Shown piece by piece: positions 8,040 to 15,296 of a stretch of 33,409 nucleotides of DNA. Numbering within the stretch: position 1 is the first letter of the stretch; the number at the start of each line of letters is the position of its first letter. This stretch comes from Bauldia sp. (lineage in GTDB: Bacteria; Pseudomonadota; Alphaproteobacteria; Rhizobiales; Kaistiaceae), in the NCBI GenBank assembly GCA_020442065.1, contig JAGRKZ010000024.1:1-33409 (forward strand). Reading direction: 5' to 3'. The position numbers were made by a program, and so were the translations under genes. The notes beneath the pieces were generated by a model, which searched no databases, had not been told where the DNA came from, and worked only from the letters and a program-made list of their open reading frames with translations.

Positions 8040-9010
8040 CACTCGCTCCTGTTGCCGGCCGACGGTACCCGCCCGGCCCGTCGCGCCGCCGTCGCCTCCT
8101 CGCCGAACGAGGCCTTGGCGATTTCGGCGATGCCGGCCAGCGAACCGATCAGCGACGTCGCTTCGACCGGCAGCAGCAGCACCTTCTGTCCCGGCGCGCT
8201 GCCGATCGTCTCGAGCGCCTGGGTGTATTTCTGTGCGACGAAGTAGTTGAGCGCCTGGACGTCGCCCTGGGCCACTGCCTCCGACACGACCTCCGTCGCT
8301 TTGGCCTCGGCCTCGGCCAGCCGCTCGCGTGCCTCGGCGTCGCGATAGGCGGCCTCGCGCCGGCCTTCGGCTTCGAGGATGCGTGCCTGCTTCTCGCCCT
8401 CGGCCTTGAGGATCTCCGAGGCGCGCTTGCCCTCGGCCTCGAGGATCAGGGCGCGCTTCTCGCGCTCGGCCTTCATCTGCCGGGCCATCGAATCGACCAG
8501 GTCGCGCGGCGGCGTGATGTCCTTGATCTCGATGCGGGTGACCTTGACGCCCCACGGCGCGGCGGCGGCGTCGACCACCTGCAGCAGCTTGTCGTTGATG
8601 TCGTCGCGCTTCGACAGCACCTCGTCGAGGTCCATGCCGCCGAGTACGGTACGGATGTTGGTCATGGTCACGGCGAGCAGCGCCGTCTCCAGCGCCCTCA
8701 CCTCGTAGGCCGCCCGAGCCGCATCGAGTATCTGGTAGAAGGCGATGCCGTCGGCGTCGACCGTGGCGTTGTCGCGGGTGATGACCTCCTGGGTGGGGAC
8801 GTCGAGCACCTGCTCCATCATGTTGATGCGCGCGCCGATCTGGTCGATGAACGGCACGATCAGGTTGAGGCCGGGCTTGAGCGTGCGGGTATAGCGGCCG
8901 AAGCGCTGCACCGTGTAGTTGGTGCCCTGCGGCACGGTCTTCACCCCGGCGATGACCACCAGGATCAGGAGGACGACGATCGCAATGGCGACCCAGTCGA
9001 ACCCGTACAT
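8039..9010 (-). CDS. SPFH/stomatin-family membrane protein (QmcA-like)
   Basis: This 323-residue protein has one N-terminal membrane helix (about 6-24), an SPFH/Band-7 domain (about 28-190, with VPQGTNYTVQRFGRYTRTL and LDVPTQEVITRDNATV), and a long charged Ala/Glu-rich coiled coil (about 185-265) typical of oligomerising stomatins. The C-terminus is hydrophobic and then polar. The best match by eye is E. coli QmcA. A GGAGG ribosome-binding site lies seven bases before the ATG at 9010. Known relatives assemble into membrane cages or rings and often associate with FtsH or NfeD. Here the nfeD gene overlaps its stop, matching the classic paired operon. A role in membrane quality control is inferred from the family, not from anything specific here. 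Confidence 0.92.
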   Translation of the reverse strand: MYGFDWVAIAIVVLLILVVIAGVKTVPQGTNYTVQRFGRYTRTLKPGLNLIVPFIDQIGARINMMEQVLDVPTQEVITRDNATVDADGIAFYQILDAARAAYEVRALETALLAVTMTNIRTVLGGMDLDEVLSKRDDINDKLLQVVDAAAAPWGVKVTRIEIKDITPPRDLVDSMARQMKAEREKRALILEAEGKRASEILKAEGEKQARILEAEGRREAAYRDAEARERLAEAEAKATEVVSEAVAQGDVQALNYFVAQKYTQALETIGSAPGQKVLLLPVEATSLIGSLAGIAEIAKASFGEEATAARRAGRVPSAGNRSE

Positions 9011-9174
9011 CGAACACCTCCGCGAATCAGGCCGACGGTTGCGGATTCCCGCGCCCGTCTATGCGGCCCCCGCCGCGACCGCGCAAGCCGCGCCGTCCCG
9101 GCGTTCCTCGCCGGCTGATGTAGGCGGTGGCGGGTCGGTCCGCTACAAGAATCGGCGGCTGTCGGCCGCTGCCC

Positions 9175-10224
9175 CTACACCCACCCCTGCAACTCCCGTC
9201 GGACTAGGTGCTCGATCAGCCGCATGCCGTCGGCGCTGTCGTTGAGGCAGGGGATCATGGCGTAGCGCTCGCCGCCCGCCGCCTCGAAGGTCTCCCTGCC
9301 GCGGATGGCGATCTCCTCGAGCGTCTCCAGGCAGTCGGCCGAGAAGCCGGGCGTGATCAGGGCGATCGCCTTGACGCCGGACTTCGCCAGCTCGGTGATG
9401 GTCACGTCCGTATAGGGCTGCAGCCACTCGGCGCGCCCGAAGCGCGACTGGAAGGTGAGGCGGAGCCGCTCCTTGGGCCAGCCGAGCCGCTCGCGCAGCA
9501 GCCGTGTCGTCTTGTGGCACTGGCAGTGGTAGGGGTCGCCCTTGTCGAGGTAGTCCCTGGGCAGGCCGTGGAAGGAGGCGACCACCACCTCCGGCGCGAA
9601 GTCGAGCGCGGCGAGGCCGGCCTCCAGCGAGTTGGCCAGCGCCTCGATATAGACCGCGTCGTCGTGATAGGGCGGGAGGGTCCGGATCGCCGGCTGCCAG
9701 CGCATGGCCGCAAGGGCCGTGAACGCAGCGTCGTTGGCGGTCGCGGTGGTCGCCGCGGCGTATTGCGGGTAGAGCGGGGCGAAGAGGATGCGGTCGCAGC
9801 CGAGGTCCTTGAGGGCGGCGATGCGGTCGGCGATCGCCGGTTCGCCGTAGCGCATCGCCCAGTCGACGACGATGGCATCGTCATCGAGGCGTCCGGCGAG
9901 CTTCTCGGCCTGAGCCCGGGTGATGGTGATGAGCGGGGCTTCGTTCCGCTCGGTGTTCCAGACGATCGCGTAGGCGTGGCCGGTCTTTGCCGGCCGGGTG
10001 CGGAGGATGATGCCGTTGAGGATCAGCCACCACAGCAGCCGCGGCGTCTCGATGACCCGGCGGTCGGAGAGGAATTCCTTGAGGTAGCGCCGCACCGCCG
10101 GCACGTCGGTGCCGGAAGGGGAGCCGAGATTGGCGATGAGCACGCCGACCTTGCCGGTCCTGACCGGCGGGTGTCCCGCCGGCAGGGGTCCTTCGCCGGC
10201 CGTCGTCTCGGGTCGTGCGTCCAT
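9175..10224 (-). CDS. hemH: Ferrochelatase
   Basis: This 349-residue enzyme inserts Fe2+ into protoporphyrin IX, the last step of protoheme synthesis. The visible family motifs include VLIANLGSPSGTD near the N-terminus, the metal-binding histidine H219 in ASFHGLP, YHCQCHKTTRLL, LTFQSRFGRAEWLQPYTD and the catalytic glutamate E300 in FSADCLETLEEI. Length agrees with class I bacterial ferrochelatases plus a short N-terminal extension. I chose ATG 10224 because AGGGA sits just before it. A GTG at 10239, five codons upstream, is possible. The gene stands alone, 164 bases upstream of the SPFH gene on the same strand and divergent from bioY across about 220 bases. Confidence 0.95.
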   Translation of the reverse strand: MDARPETTAGEGPLPAGHPPVRTGKVGVLIANLGSPSGTDVPAVRRYLKEFLSDRRVIETPRLLWWLILNGIILRTRPAKTGHAYAIVWNTERNEAPLITITRAQAEKLAGRLDDDAIVVDWAMRYGEPAIADRIAALKDLGCDRILFAPLYPQYAAATTATANDAAFTALAAMRWQPAIRTLPPYHDDAVYIEALANSLEAGLAALDFAPEVVVASFHGLPRDYLDKGDPYHCQCHKTTRLLRERLGWPKERLRLTFQSRFGRAEWLQPYTDVTITELAKSGVKAIALITPGFSADCLETLEEIAIRGRETFEAAGGERYAMIPCLNDSADGMRLIEHLVRRELQGWV

Positions 10225-10404
10225 CTCGTTCCCTGTCACTGTCCGATCCCATCCCGTCCGCGAGCGCCCGCGCTCGCCGGGCCAACATAGGGCCCCATCG
10301 CCGCCGGTCCATGCCGCGTGGCGAGCCGCGGTTTCCGCCCGGATGCGCGTTGGCTGGCCGTGGCGCGGGTCAGGGCTTCGGCTTGTCGCCCGGCTGGTTT
10401 GTCC

Positions 10405-10414
10405 TTATAGCTCA
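10405..10414 (+). promoter_or_regulatory. Weak BioR-like box upstream of bioY
   Basis: The sequence TTATAGCTCA differs at two positions from TTATAGATAA, the alphaproteobacterial BioR operator as I know it (a palindrome also written TTATCTATAA). It lies 35 bases before the bioY start, where an operator or a -10 element would be expected. Ten-base sites with two mismatches can occur by chance, so this is a candidate only. No BioR gene is in the window. Confidence 0.25.
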
Positions 10415-10448
10415 GGCTGATCGAACCGTTGTCGGGGGTTAAGCAAAA

Positions 10449-11075
10449 ATGTCGATGTCGTCCACTGGTCCGGCCCGCGCGGCGCTCGCCGAGACGTTCC
10501 TGCCCGAGGGCGCGCTGCGCATCGCTTCGGCCGTCATGCTTGTCGTTGCGGGAGCCCTGGCCCTCACCATCGCCGCCAAGATCAAGGTGCCGTTCTATCC
10601 GGTTCCGGTGACGCTGCAGACCCTCGCCGTCTTCGGCATCGCGGCCGGCTTCGGCGCCCGTCTCGGCGTCGCCAGCGTCCTCACCTATCTCGCGGCCGGC
10701 GCGCTTGGCCTGCCGGTCTTCACCAATACCCCGCCGATGCTTGCCGGCCCGGCTTATTTCCTTGGCCCGACGGGCGGCTTCCTGCTTGGCTTCGTGGTCA
10801 TCGCCTTCATCGTCGGCGCTGCCGCCGACCGGGGCTGGAGCCGTTCCTTTGCAAAGATGTTCGGGGCCATGCTGGTTGCCGAGGTGGTGATGATGGCGCT
10901 CGGCTTCGCCTGGCTCGCCTGGTTCGCCACGCTGTCGAGCGGGGCCTCCGGCCTCGGCGTTGCGGCCGCTTTCACCGCCGGCGTTGTCCCGTTCATTCCC
11001 GGCGACCTGCTCAAGATCGTGCTCGCGGCCGCCGCAGTTCCGGCGATCTGGCACCTGGTCGATCGCCGCATCTGA
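10449..11075 (+). CDS. bioY: Biotin transporter substrate-binding subunit BioY (ECF S-component)
   Basis: This 208-residue integral membrane protein has six hydrophobic segments across about 25-200. The BioY signature lies in AKIKVPFYPVPVTLQTLAV (about 43-61), followed by LGLPVF and GPAYFLGPTGGFLLGF, and FIPGDLLKI near the C-terminus. It binds biotin and either works alone or with the ECF energising module (BioM ATPase and BioN permease). Neither BioM nor BioN lies next to it here, as in many solitary bioY loci of alphaproteobacteria. The start has a G-rich run (GGGGGTT) about eight bases upstream. A strong hairpin terminator follows the stop, so the transcript is probably monocistronic. Confidence 0.93.
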   Translation: MSMSSTGPARAALAETFLPEGALRIASAVMLVVAGALALTIAAKIKVPFYPVPVTLQTLAVFGIAAGFGARLGVASVLTYLAAGALGLPVFTNTPPMLAGPAYFLGPTGGFLLGFVVIAFIVGAAADRGWSRSFAKMFGAMLVAEVVMMALGFAWLAWFATLSSGASGLGVAAAFTAGVVPFIPGDLLKIVLAAAAVPAIWHLVDRRI

Positions 11076-11103
11076 CACGCTGCCGTCTTTCGGCGACGAC
11101 TGA

Positions 11104-11133
11104 GTCCCGGCCTCGCGCCGGGACTTTTCGTTT
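11104..11133 (+). terminator. Intrinsic terminator after bioY
   Basis: A perfect 8-bp stem GTCCCGGC (11104-11111) with GCCGGGAC (11117-11124) and a five-base loop is followed by TTTTCGTTT. It begins 28 bases after the bioY stop codon. The T-run is on the plus strand, so it should end the bioY transcript and separate it from the converging RAM-domain gene, whose stop lies at 11142. Confidence 0.85.
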
Positions 11134-11141
11134 CGATTTGC

Positions 11142-11378
11142 TCAGAACGCCTTGAAGGTGACGATCGTCACGGTGTCGCGGATGTTGCCGATCTGCTGGA
11201 CCACGCCGGTGACGAAGCGGCCGGCGTCATCCTCCGGCGGTACGTAGAACTTGACGAGAAGGTCGAACTCCCCGGCGGTCGAATAGATCTCCGAGGCGAT
11301 CTCGGCGTCGGCGATCGCATTGGCGACGTCATACGCCTTCCCGAGTTCACACTTGATCTGGACGAACAGTACCGCCAT
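11142..11378 (-). CDS. Stand-alone Lrp/AsnC ligand-binding (RAM) domain protein
   Basis: This 78-residue protein consists only of the ligand-binding RAM domain of Lrp/AsnC regulators, with no helix-turn-helix. The beta-alpha-beta-beta-alpha-beta pattern is readable: MAVLFVQIKCELGKAY, then a helix (DVANAIADAEIA), STAGEFDLLVKFYV, then a helix (AGRFVTGVVQQI) and DTVTIVTFKAF. Stand-alone RAM proteins bind amino acids and form oligomers, or pair with full-length Lrp proteins. The start at 11378 has GAGGA eight bases upstream. The frame is open further upstream through the palindromic repeats, but that part is repeat-derived. It converges with bioY. The ligand cannot be told from the sequence. Confidence 0.85.
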   Translation of the reverse strand: MAVLFVQIKCELGKAYDVANAIADAEIASEIYSTAGEFDLLVKFYVPPEDDAGRFVTGVVQQIGNIRDTVTIVTFKAF

Positions 11379-11486
11379 CGACTTTTTCCTCGCGCCGCCG
11401 TTTGCGGTCAGGATACCAGACCGGCGGCCGATGCGAAGCGCCGCGCCGCAGCGGGCCGACCAACCTCCCGGGTCTGAAGGCCGACC

Positions 11487-11678
11487 CAACCTCCCCCTTG
11501 AGGGGAGGTCGGAATTCGCTTGCGAATTCCGGGAGGGGGCCTCTTCCGGCCTCTCCGTCGCGGGACCTTCGCGCGACGCCCCTGAACCGCAATGTCGGTA
11601 CCCCCTCCCGAAGCGCCGCTCACTCCGCTCGCCGCGCTTCGACCTCCCCTCAGGGGGGAGGTTGGGTCGTGTTCCATG
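11487..11678. repeat. Composite palindromic repeat, copy I
   Basis: This unit has a direct arm, a 61-base centre and an inverted arm. The direct arm has hairpin CCTCCCC/GGGGAGG (11490-11496 with 11502-11508) and hairpin GGAATTCGC/GCGAATTCC (11511-11519 with 11522-11530), then GGGAGGGGG. The centre (11540-11600) holds a small stem GTCGCG/CGCGAC. The inverted arm begins CCCCCTCCC at 11601, has stem GAAGCGC/GCGCTTC (11610-11616 with 11634-11640), and ends with CCTCCCC/GGGGAGG (11643-11649 with 11655-11661). A shorter fragment of an arm lies just before it at about 11459-11485. The unit resembles REP/BIME or rhizobial RIME-type intergenic elements, and no transposase is near. The 632-base stretch 11379-12010 holds no credible gene. 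Confidence 0.85.
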
Positions 11679-11797
11679 CGATGGGTCGGGCGCGCGGCTC
11701 TGGGATCGAACGGGATCGTGGTCACCGCGGTCGCCGACTTTTCGCGGCCTAACTTGCCTCCAGTTCAACCCAACCAGCCTCTCGTCCGGGCCGACTC

Positions 11798-11985
11798 AAC
11801 CCCCTTGAGGGGAGGTCGGAATCGCGAAGCGATTCCGGGAGGGGGCCTCTTCCGGCCTCTCCGTCGCGGGACCTTCGCGCGACGCCCCTGAACCGCAATG
11901 TCGGTACCCCCTCCCGAAGCGCCGCTCGCTCCGCTCGCCGCGCTTCGACCTCCCCTCACGGGGGAGGTTGGGGTCGTGTTCCATG
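11798..11985. repeat. Composite palindromic repeat, copy II
   Basis: This is a second, same-orientation copy of the unit at 11487-11678, separated from it by about 120 bases of unrelated sequence in which I see nothing. The 61-base centre (11846-11906) reads identical to that of copy I. The direct arm has lost three bases from its first C-run. Its second hairpin is GGAATCGC (11818-11825) with GCGATTCC (11829-11836), shorter than in copy I but still fully paired. The inverted arm spans 11907-11967 with stem GAAGCGC (11916-11922) and GCGCTTC (11940-11946), then CCTCCCC/GGGGAGG. The match with copy I ends at GTTCCATG. It lies 25 bases downstream of the stop of the fused monooxygenase gene. Confidence 0.85.
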
Positions 11986-12010
11986 CTTGCGTGCTCCTCG
12001 GTCGGCGGGC

Positions 12011-14398
12011 CTACCCCCCGAGGTCGACGAAGGCGCCCCCGCCGGCGCGGCCGACCATGAGGTCGGCGCGGGTCTTCGGCCGGGTCTTGATGCGGAGTTC
12101 GGTCAGCTCCTCGCGGTCCTTGAGCGCATTGCGGCGGAGCTGGTCGCGGCCCATGAAATACTGCGGCGGCCACGGCTGGTCCGGAACGCCGTACCAGGCT
12201 GCGGCCCGCAGCGTGAAGTTGGGGTCGCTGAGGTGCGGCCGGGCCAGCGCGACGAGGTCGGCGCGGCCGGCGGCGAGGATGGTGTTGACCTGGTCGGCGG
12301 TGGTGATGTTGCCGACGCACATCGTTGCGAGCCGTGCCTCGTTGCGGATCTGGTCCGAGAACGGGGTCTGGAACATCCGGCCGAACACCGGCCGCGAGGC
12401 CGGATCGGTCTGGCCGGTCGAGACGTCGATGAGGTCGACCCCGGCTTCGGCGAAGGCCTCGGCGATCTTGACCGCGTCGTCGCCGGTGATCCCGCCTTCG
12501 GCCCAGTCGGTCGCCGAGATGCGCACCGACATTGGCTTCGCCTTGGGCCACGCTTCGCGCATCCGGGCGAACACTTCGAGCGGGAAGCGCAGCCGGTTGG
12601 CGATGTCGCCGCCGTAGTCGTCGCTGCGGTGGTTGGTAAGCGGCGAGATGAAGGAGGCGAGCAGGTAGCCATGGGCGCAGTGGAGCTCGATCATGTCGAA
12701 CCCCGCCCGCTCGGCCCGCTCGGTGGTGGCGACGAAATTGGCGACGATCCCGTCCATGTCGGCGCGCGTCACCTCCCGGGGCACCTGGCTTTCCGGGTAG
12801 TAGGGGATCGGCGAGGGCCCGATGATCGGCCAGTTGCCGGTCTCGAGCGGGCGCGAGTCGCCCTCCCACATCACCTTGGTCGAGGCCTTGCGACCGGCAT
12901 GGCCGACCTGCAGGCAGATCTTCGCCGCCGAGTTCTGGTGGACGAAGGCGACGATCCGCCGCCAGGCCGCCTCCTGCGCGTCGTTCCAGAGGCCGGTACA
13001 GCCGGGGCTGATCCGGCCTTCGGGCGAGACGTCCGTCATCTCGGTGAAGAGCAGGCCCGCGCCGCCGACCGCGCGCGCCCCGTAGTGGACGAGATGCCAG
13101 TCGCCGGGCACGCCGTCCGTGGCCGAGTACATGCACATCGGCGACACCACCACCCGGTTCCGGAGCAGCATGTCGCGGAGCCGGAACGGCTGGAACATCG
13201 GCGGTACCGGATGCTCGGTCGCGACGTCGAAGCCCGCCCGCCGCACCTGTTCGGCGAAGGTGCGGTCGACCGTCTCGACGAACTCCGGCGCCCGGAGCCG
13301 GAGGTTGTCGTAGGTGATCGCCTTCGAGCGCGTCATCACGCCGAAGGCGAACTGCGCCGGGTCGAAATCCCAGAATCGCCGGATGTGTTCGAAGAACACG
13401 AGGCTGACATCGGCCGAGTGCTGGGTCCGCTCGACCTCGTCGCGCCGCCGGGTCTCGAACTCGGCCAGCGCGTCCTCGACCCCGCCCTGGTGGACGAAGG
13501 CCTCGTAGAGGGCGATAGCGTCCTCCATCGCGAGCTTGGTTCCGGCGCCGATCGAGAAATGTGCGGTCGACTTGGCGTCGCCGAGGAGGACGATGTTGTC
13601 CTTCGCCCAGCGGCGGTTGCGGATCATCGGGAAGTTGCGCCACAGCGACCGGTTGACCATCACCGGGTGGCCGCCGAGATGGCGGGCGAAGATGTCGCCC
13701 ATCAGGCGCGCCGACTCTTCCTCGCTCATTGCGGCGAGCCCGGCCCGCTCGAAGGTCCTGGCGTCGGTCTCGAACACCCAGGTCGAGCGGTGGTTGCGGA
13801 ACTGGTACTGATAGGCGTGGGCGACGAACACCCCCCACTCGGTCTCCTCGAAGGCGAAGGTGAAGGCGTCGAGCGGCGTCGCCGCGCCCATCCAGGCGAA
13901 CTTGTTCGGTCGGAGGTCGATCTCGGTGCCGAAATGCTCGCGGTACTGGTCGCGGAACTTCGAGTTGATGCCGTCGGCGAGCACCACGAGATCGTTGTCG
14001 CGGACCAGCGGCGCGATGTCATCGACCTCGTGGGCGAGCTCGAACTTCACGCCGAGCTCCTCCGCCCGCTCGTGCAGGATCAAGAGGAGCGTCCGCCGTG
14101 CGCAGCCGCAGAACCCATTGCCACCGATGCGGTGGCGCGAGCCCTTGAAGTTGATCTCGATGTCGTCCCAGTAGACGAACTCGTTGGTGATCGCCTGGTA
14201 GCTCTCGGGGTCGTAGCGCTCGAACGTGTCGAGCGTCTGGTCGGAGAACACCACGCCGAAGCCGAAGGTGTCGCCGATGCGGTTGCGCTCGTAGACGGTG
14301 ATGTCGACGAACGGCGCAGCCTTCTTCATCAGGATCGAAAAATAGAGGCCGGCGGGTCCGCCGCCGACGATTCCCACGGTCCTGAGGGTGCCGGCCAT
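12011..14398 (-). CDS. Fused flavin monooxygenase/OYE reductase, 2-aminobenzoyl-CoA monooxygenase/reductase type
   Basis: This 795-residue protein fuses two flavoenzymes. Residues 1-395 are an FAD monooxygenase of the salicylyl-CoA 5-hydroxylase type, with dinucleotide motif VGGGPAG (11-17) and second FAD motif [17 protein letters not shown] (270-286). Residues 401-770 are an Old Yellow Enzyme-like FMN reductase, with [18 protein letters not shown], the pair [11 protein letters not shown] and [12 protein letters not shown], then [10 protein letters not shown]. In Azoarcus evansii this architecture converts 2-aminobenzoyl-CoA, with O2 and NADH, to 2-amino-5-oxocyclohex-1-enecarbonyl-CoA, so monooxygenation and ring reduction happen in one protein. 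Automatic annotation usually calls it bifunctional salicylyl-CoA 5-hydroxylase/oxidoreductase. It has its own candidate operator 18 bases before the start and lies 56 bases behind the RidA gene. Salicylyl-CoA as substrate cannot be excluded. Confidence 0.92.
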   Translation of the reverse strand: MAGTLRTVGIVGGGPAGLYFSILMKKAAPFVDITVYERNRIGDTFGFGVVFSDQTLDTFERYDPESYQAITNEFVYWDDIEINFKGSRHRIGGNGFCGCARRTLLLILHERAEELGVKFELAHEVDDIAPLVRDNDLVVLADGINSKFRDQYREHFGTEIDLRPNKFAWMGAATPLDAFTFAFEETEWGVFVAHAYQYQFRNHRSTWVFETDARTFERAGLAAMSEEESARLMGDIFARHLGGHPVMVNRSLWRNFPMIRNRRWAKDNIVLLGDAKSTAHFSIGAGTKLAMEDAIALYEAFVHQGGVEDALAEFETRRRDEVERTQHSADVSLVFFEHIRRFWDFDPAQFAFGVMTRSKAITYDNLRLRAPEFVETVDRTFAEQVRRAGFDVATEHPVPPMFQPFRLRDMLLRNRVVVSPMCMYSATDGVPGDWHLVHYGARAVGGAGLLFTEMTDVSPEGRISPGCTGLWNDAQEAAWRRIVAFVHQNSAAKICLQVGHAGRKASTKVMWEGDSRPLETGNWPIIGPSPIPYYPESQVPREVTRADMDGIVANFVATTERAERAGFDMIELHCAHGYLLASFISPLTNHRSDDYGGDIANRLRFPLEVFARMREAWPKAKPMSVRISATDWAEGGITGDDAVKIAEAFAEAGVDLIDVSTGQTDPASRPVFGRMFQTPFSDQIRNEARLATMCVGNITTADQVNTILAAGRADLVALARPHLSDPNFTLRAAAWYGVPDQPWPPQYFMGRDQLRRNALKDREELTELRIKTRPKTRADLMVGRAGGGAFVDLGG

Positions 14399-14415
14399 CG
14401 CTTCCGCCGAATTGC

Positions 14416-14433
14416 TTTAAGTCTAAAATATCC
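14416..14433 (-). promoter_or_regulatory. Candidate MarR operator before the fused monooxygenase gene
   Basis: On the plus strand this reads TTTAAGTCTAAAATATCC. Its core TTTAA-GT-CTAAA is a near-perfect inverted repeat with one mismatch. It matches 15 of 18 positions with the site at 18646-18663 and has the same orientation relative to its gene, ending 18 bases before the ATG at 14398. It is AT-rich in an otherwise GC-rich region, and the adjoining ATATTTTA on the minus strand could be part of a -10 element. I infer that the MarR protein encoded at 17367-17879 binds here. No binding data are available. Confidence 0.55.
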
Positions 14434-14454
14434 TACGCGCGCCCGTCCGCCTTG

Positions 14455-14877
14455 TCACTCGGGGACCAGCGCGGTGGTCTCGATCTCGACCATGGCCTGC
14501 GGTTCGACCAGCCGCACCACTTCCACCACCGCCATCGGCGGGAAGCTGCGGCCCATTTCCTCGCGCCACGCCGTGCCGATTTCTTTGCGCGCCGCGGCAT
14601 AGGCGGCGATGCTGGTCACGTACCAGGTCATGCGGACGATGTGCTCCGGGCCGGCGCCGGCCTCGGCCAGCACGGCGCGGGTGTTGCCGAGTGTCTGGCG
14701 GACCTGCTGCGCGAGTCCCTCGGGGAATGCCCCGGTCTCGTCCCAGCCCACCAGTCCGCCGGTGAACACCATCCGCCCGCGCGCCGCCACGCCGTTGACG
14801 TAGCCCTGCGGTTCCGGCCAGCCCGGCGGCTGCAGGATCGTGTGGACGAGGCCGTTCCGCCGTCCCTCGCTGCTCAT
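14455..14877 (-). CDS. RidA/YjgF-family enamine/imine deaminase
   Basis: This 140-residue protein has the RidA fold: GYVNGVAARGRMVFTGGLVGWD at the front, [23 protein letters not shown] in the middle and VVEVVRLVEPQAMVEIETTAL at the end. The arginine equivalent to the substrate-binding Arg of E. coli RidA is kept (VEVVR), but the usual Leu-Pro that follows it is Leu-Val. RidA proteins hydrolyse reactive enamines and imines. The gene overlaps the thioesterase gene by four bases (ATGA), so it is part of the leftward operon. A specific role is attractive: the expected product of the fused monooxygenase is an enamine, which a RidA enzyme could deaminate. That role is inference from context only. 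Confidence 0.88.
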   Translation of the reverse strand: MSSEGRRNGLVHTILQPPGWPEPQGYVNGVAARGRMVFTGGLVGWDETGAFPEGLAQQVRQTLGNTRAVLAEAGAGPEHIVRMTWYVTSIAAYAAARKEIGTAWREEMGRSFPPMAVVEVVRLVEPQAMVEIETTALVPE

Positions 14878-15296
14878 GCCGTCTTCTCCCGGTAGGCCGT
14901 CGCTGCGGCGCGGATATCGTCGGGGACGGGGATCGCCTTGGCCCGGTCGATGTCGGTGGTGACGATCACCAGCGACGCGGTCAGGACCTCGGCGCCATCG
15001 CGCGTCGCCGTCACCTTGAGCGGCAGCGACCGGCCGCCGATGCGTTCGACCGCCACCCTGTAGGTCAGCCGATCGCCCATCCGCGCCGGCAGGCGGAAGT
15101 CCGCCCCGGCATGAACATAGCCGAGGCCGACCCGCCGGCGGCCGATGATGTCGTGATAGGAGAGGCCCAGCCCGTCGTTGAACCAGTCCTCGACGACGCC
15201 ATTGAGGATGTCGAAGTGGCTGGCGAAGTAGACGATTCCGGCTGGGTCGCAATAGGCGAAGCGGATCTTCACCGTCGTCGACCAGGCCCCGCTCAT
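14874..15296 (-). CDS. Acyl-CoA thioesterase, 4-hydroxybenzoyl-CoA thioesterase (hotdog) family
   Basis: This 140-residue hotdog-fold protein has the 4HBT active-site motif near the N-terminus: [18 protein letters not shown], with the conserved Asp in CDPAG corresponding to the catalytic aspartate of Pseudomonas 4-hydroxybenzoyl-CoA thioesterase. The rest ([33 protein letters not shown]) also follows the family. It hydrolyses aromatic or alicyclic CoA esters. In CoA-dependent aromatic pathways such enzymes typically rescue CoA from dead-end intermediates rather than take part in the main route. It overlaps the acyl-CoA dehydrogenase gene upstream and the RidA gene downstream by four bases each, so the three are translationally coupled. 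Confidence 0.9.
   Translation of the reverse strand: MSGAWSTTVKIRFAYCDPAGIVYFASHFDILNGVVEDWFNDGLGLSYHDIIGRRRVGLGYVHAGADFRLPARMGDRLTYRVAVERIGGRSLPLKVTATRDGAEVLTASLVIVTTDIDRAKAIPVPDDIRAAATAYREKTA

Noticed and set aside
11592-11967. Small frames beginning MSVPPPEAPL inside the palindromic repeats
   Set aside because: The same short peptide appears at both repeat copies because the DNA is repeated. The peptides read through hairpins and have no ribosome-binding site or domain.
11987-14602. 871-codon plus-strand frame opposite the fused monooxygenase
   Set aside because: Antisense to a protein with complete FAD and OYE motifs. The translation is rich in Arg, Ala, Gly, Asp and Glu without domains.
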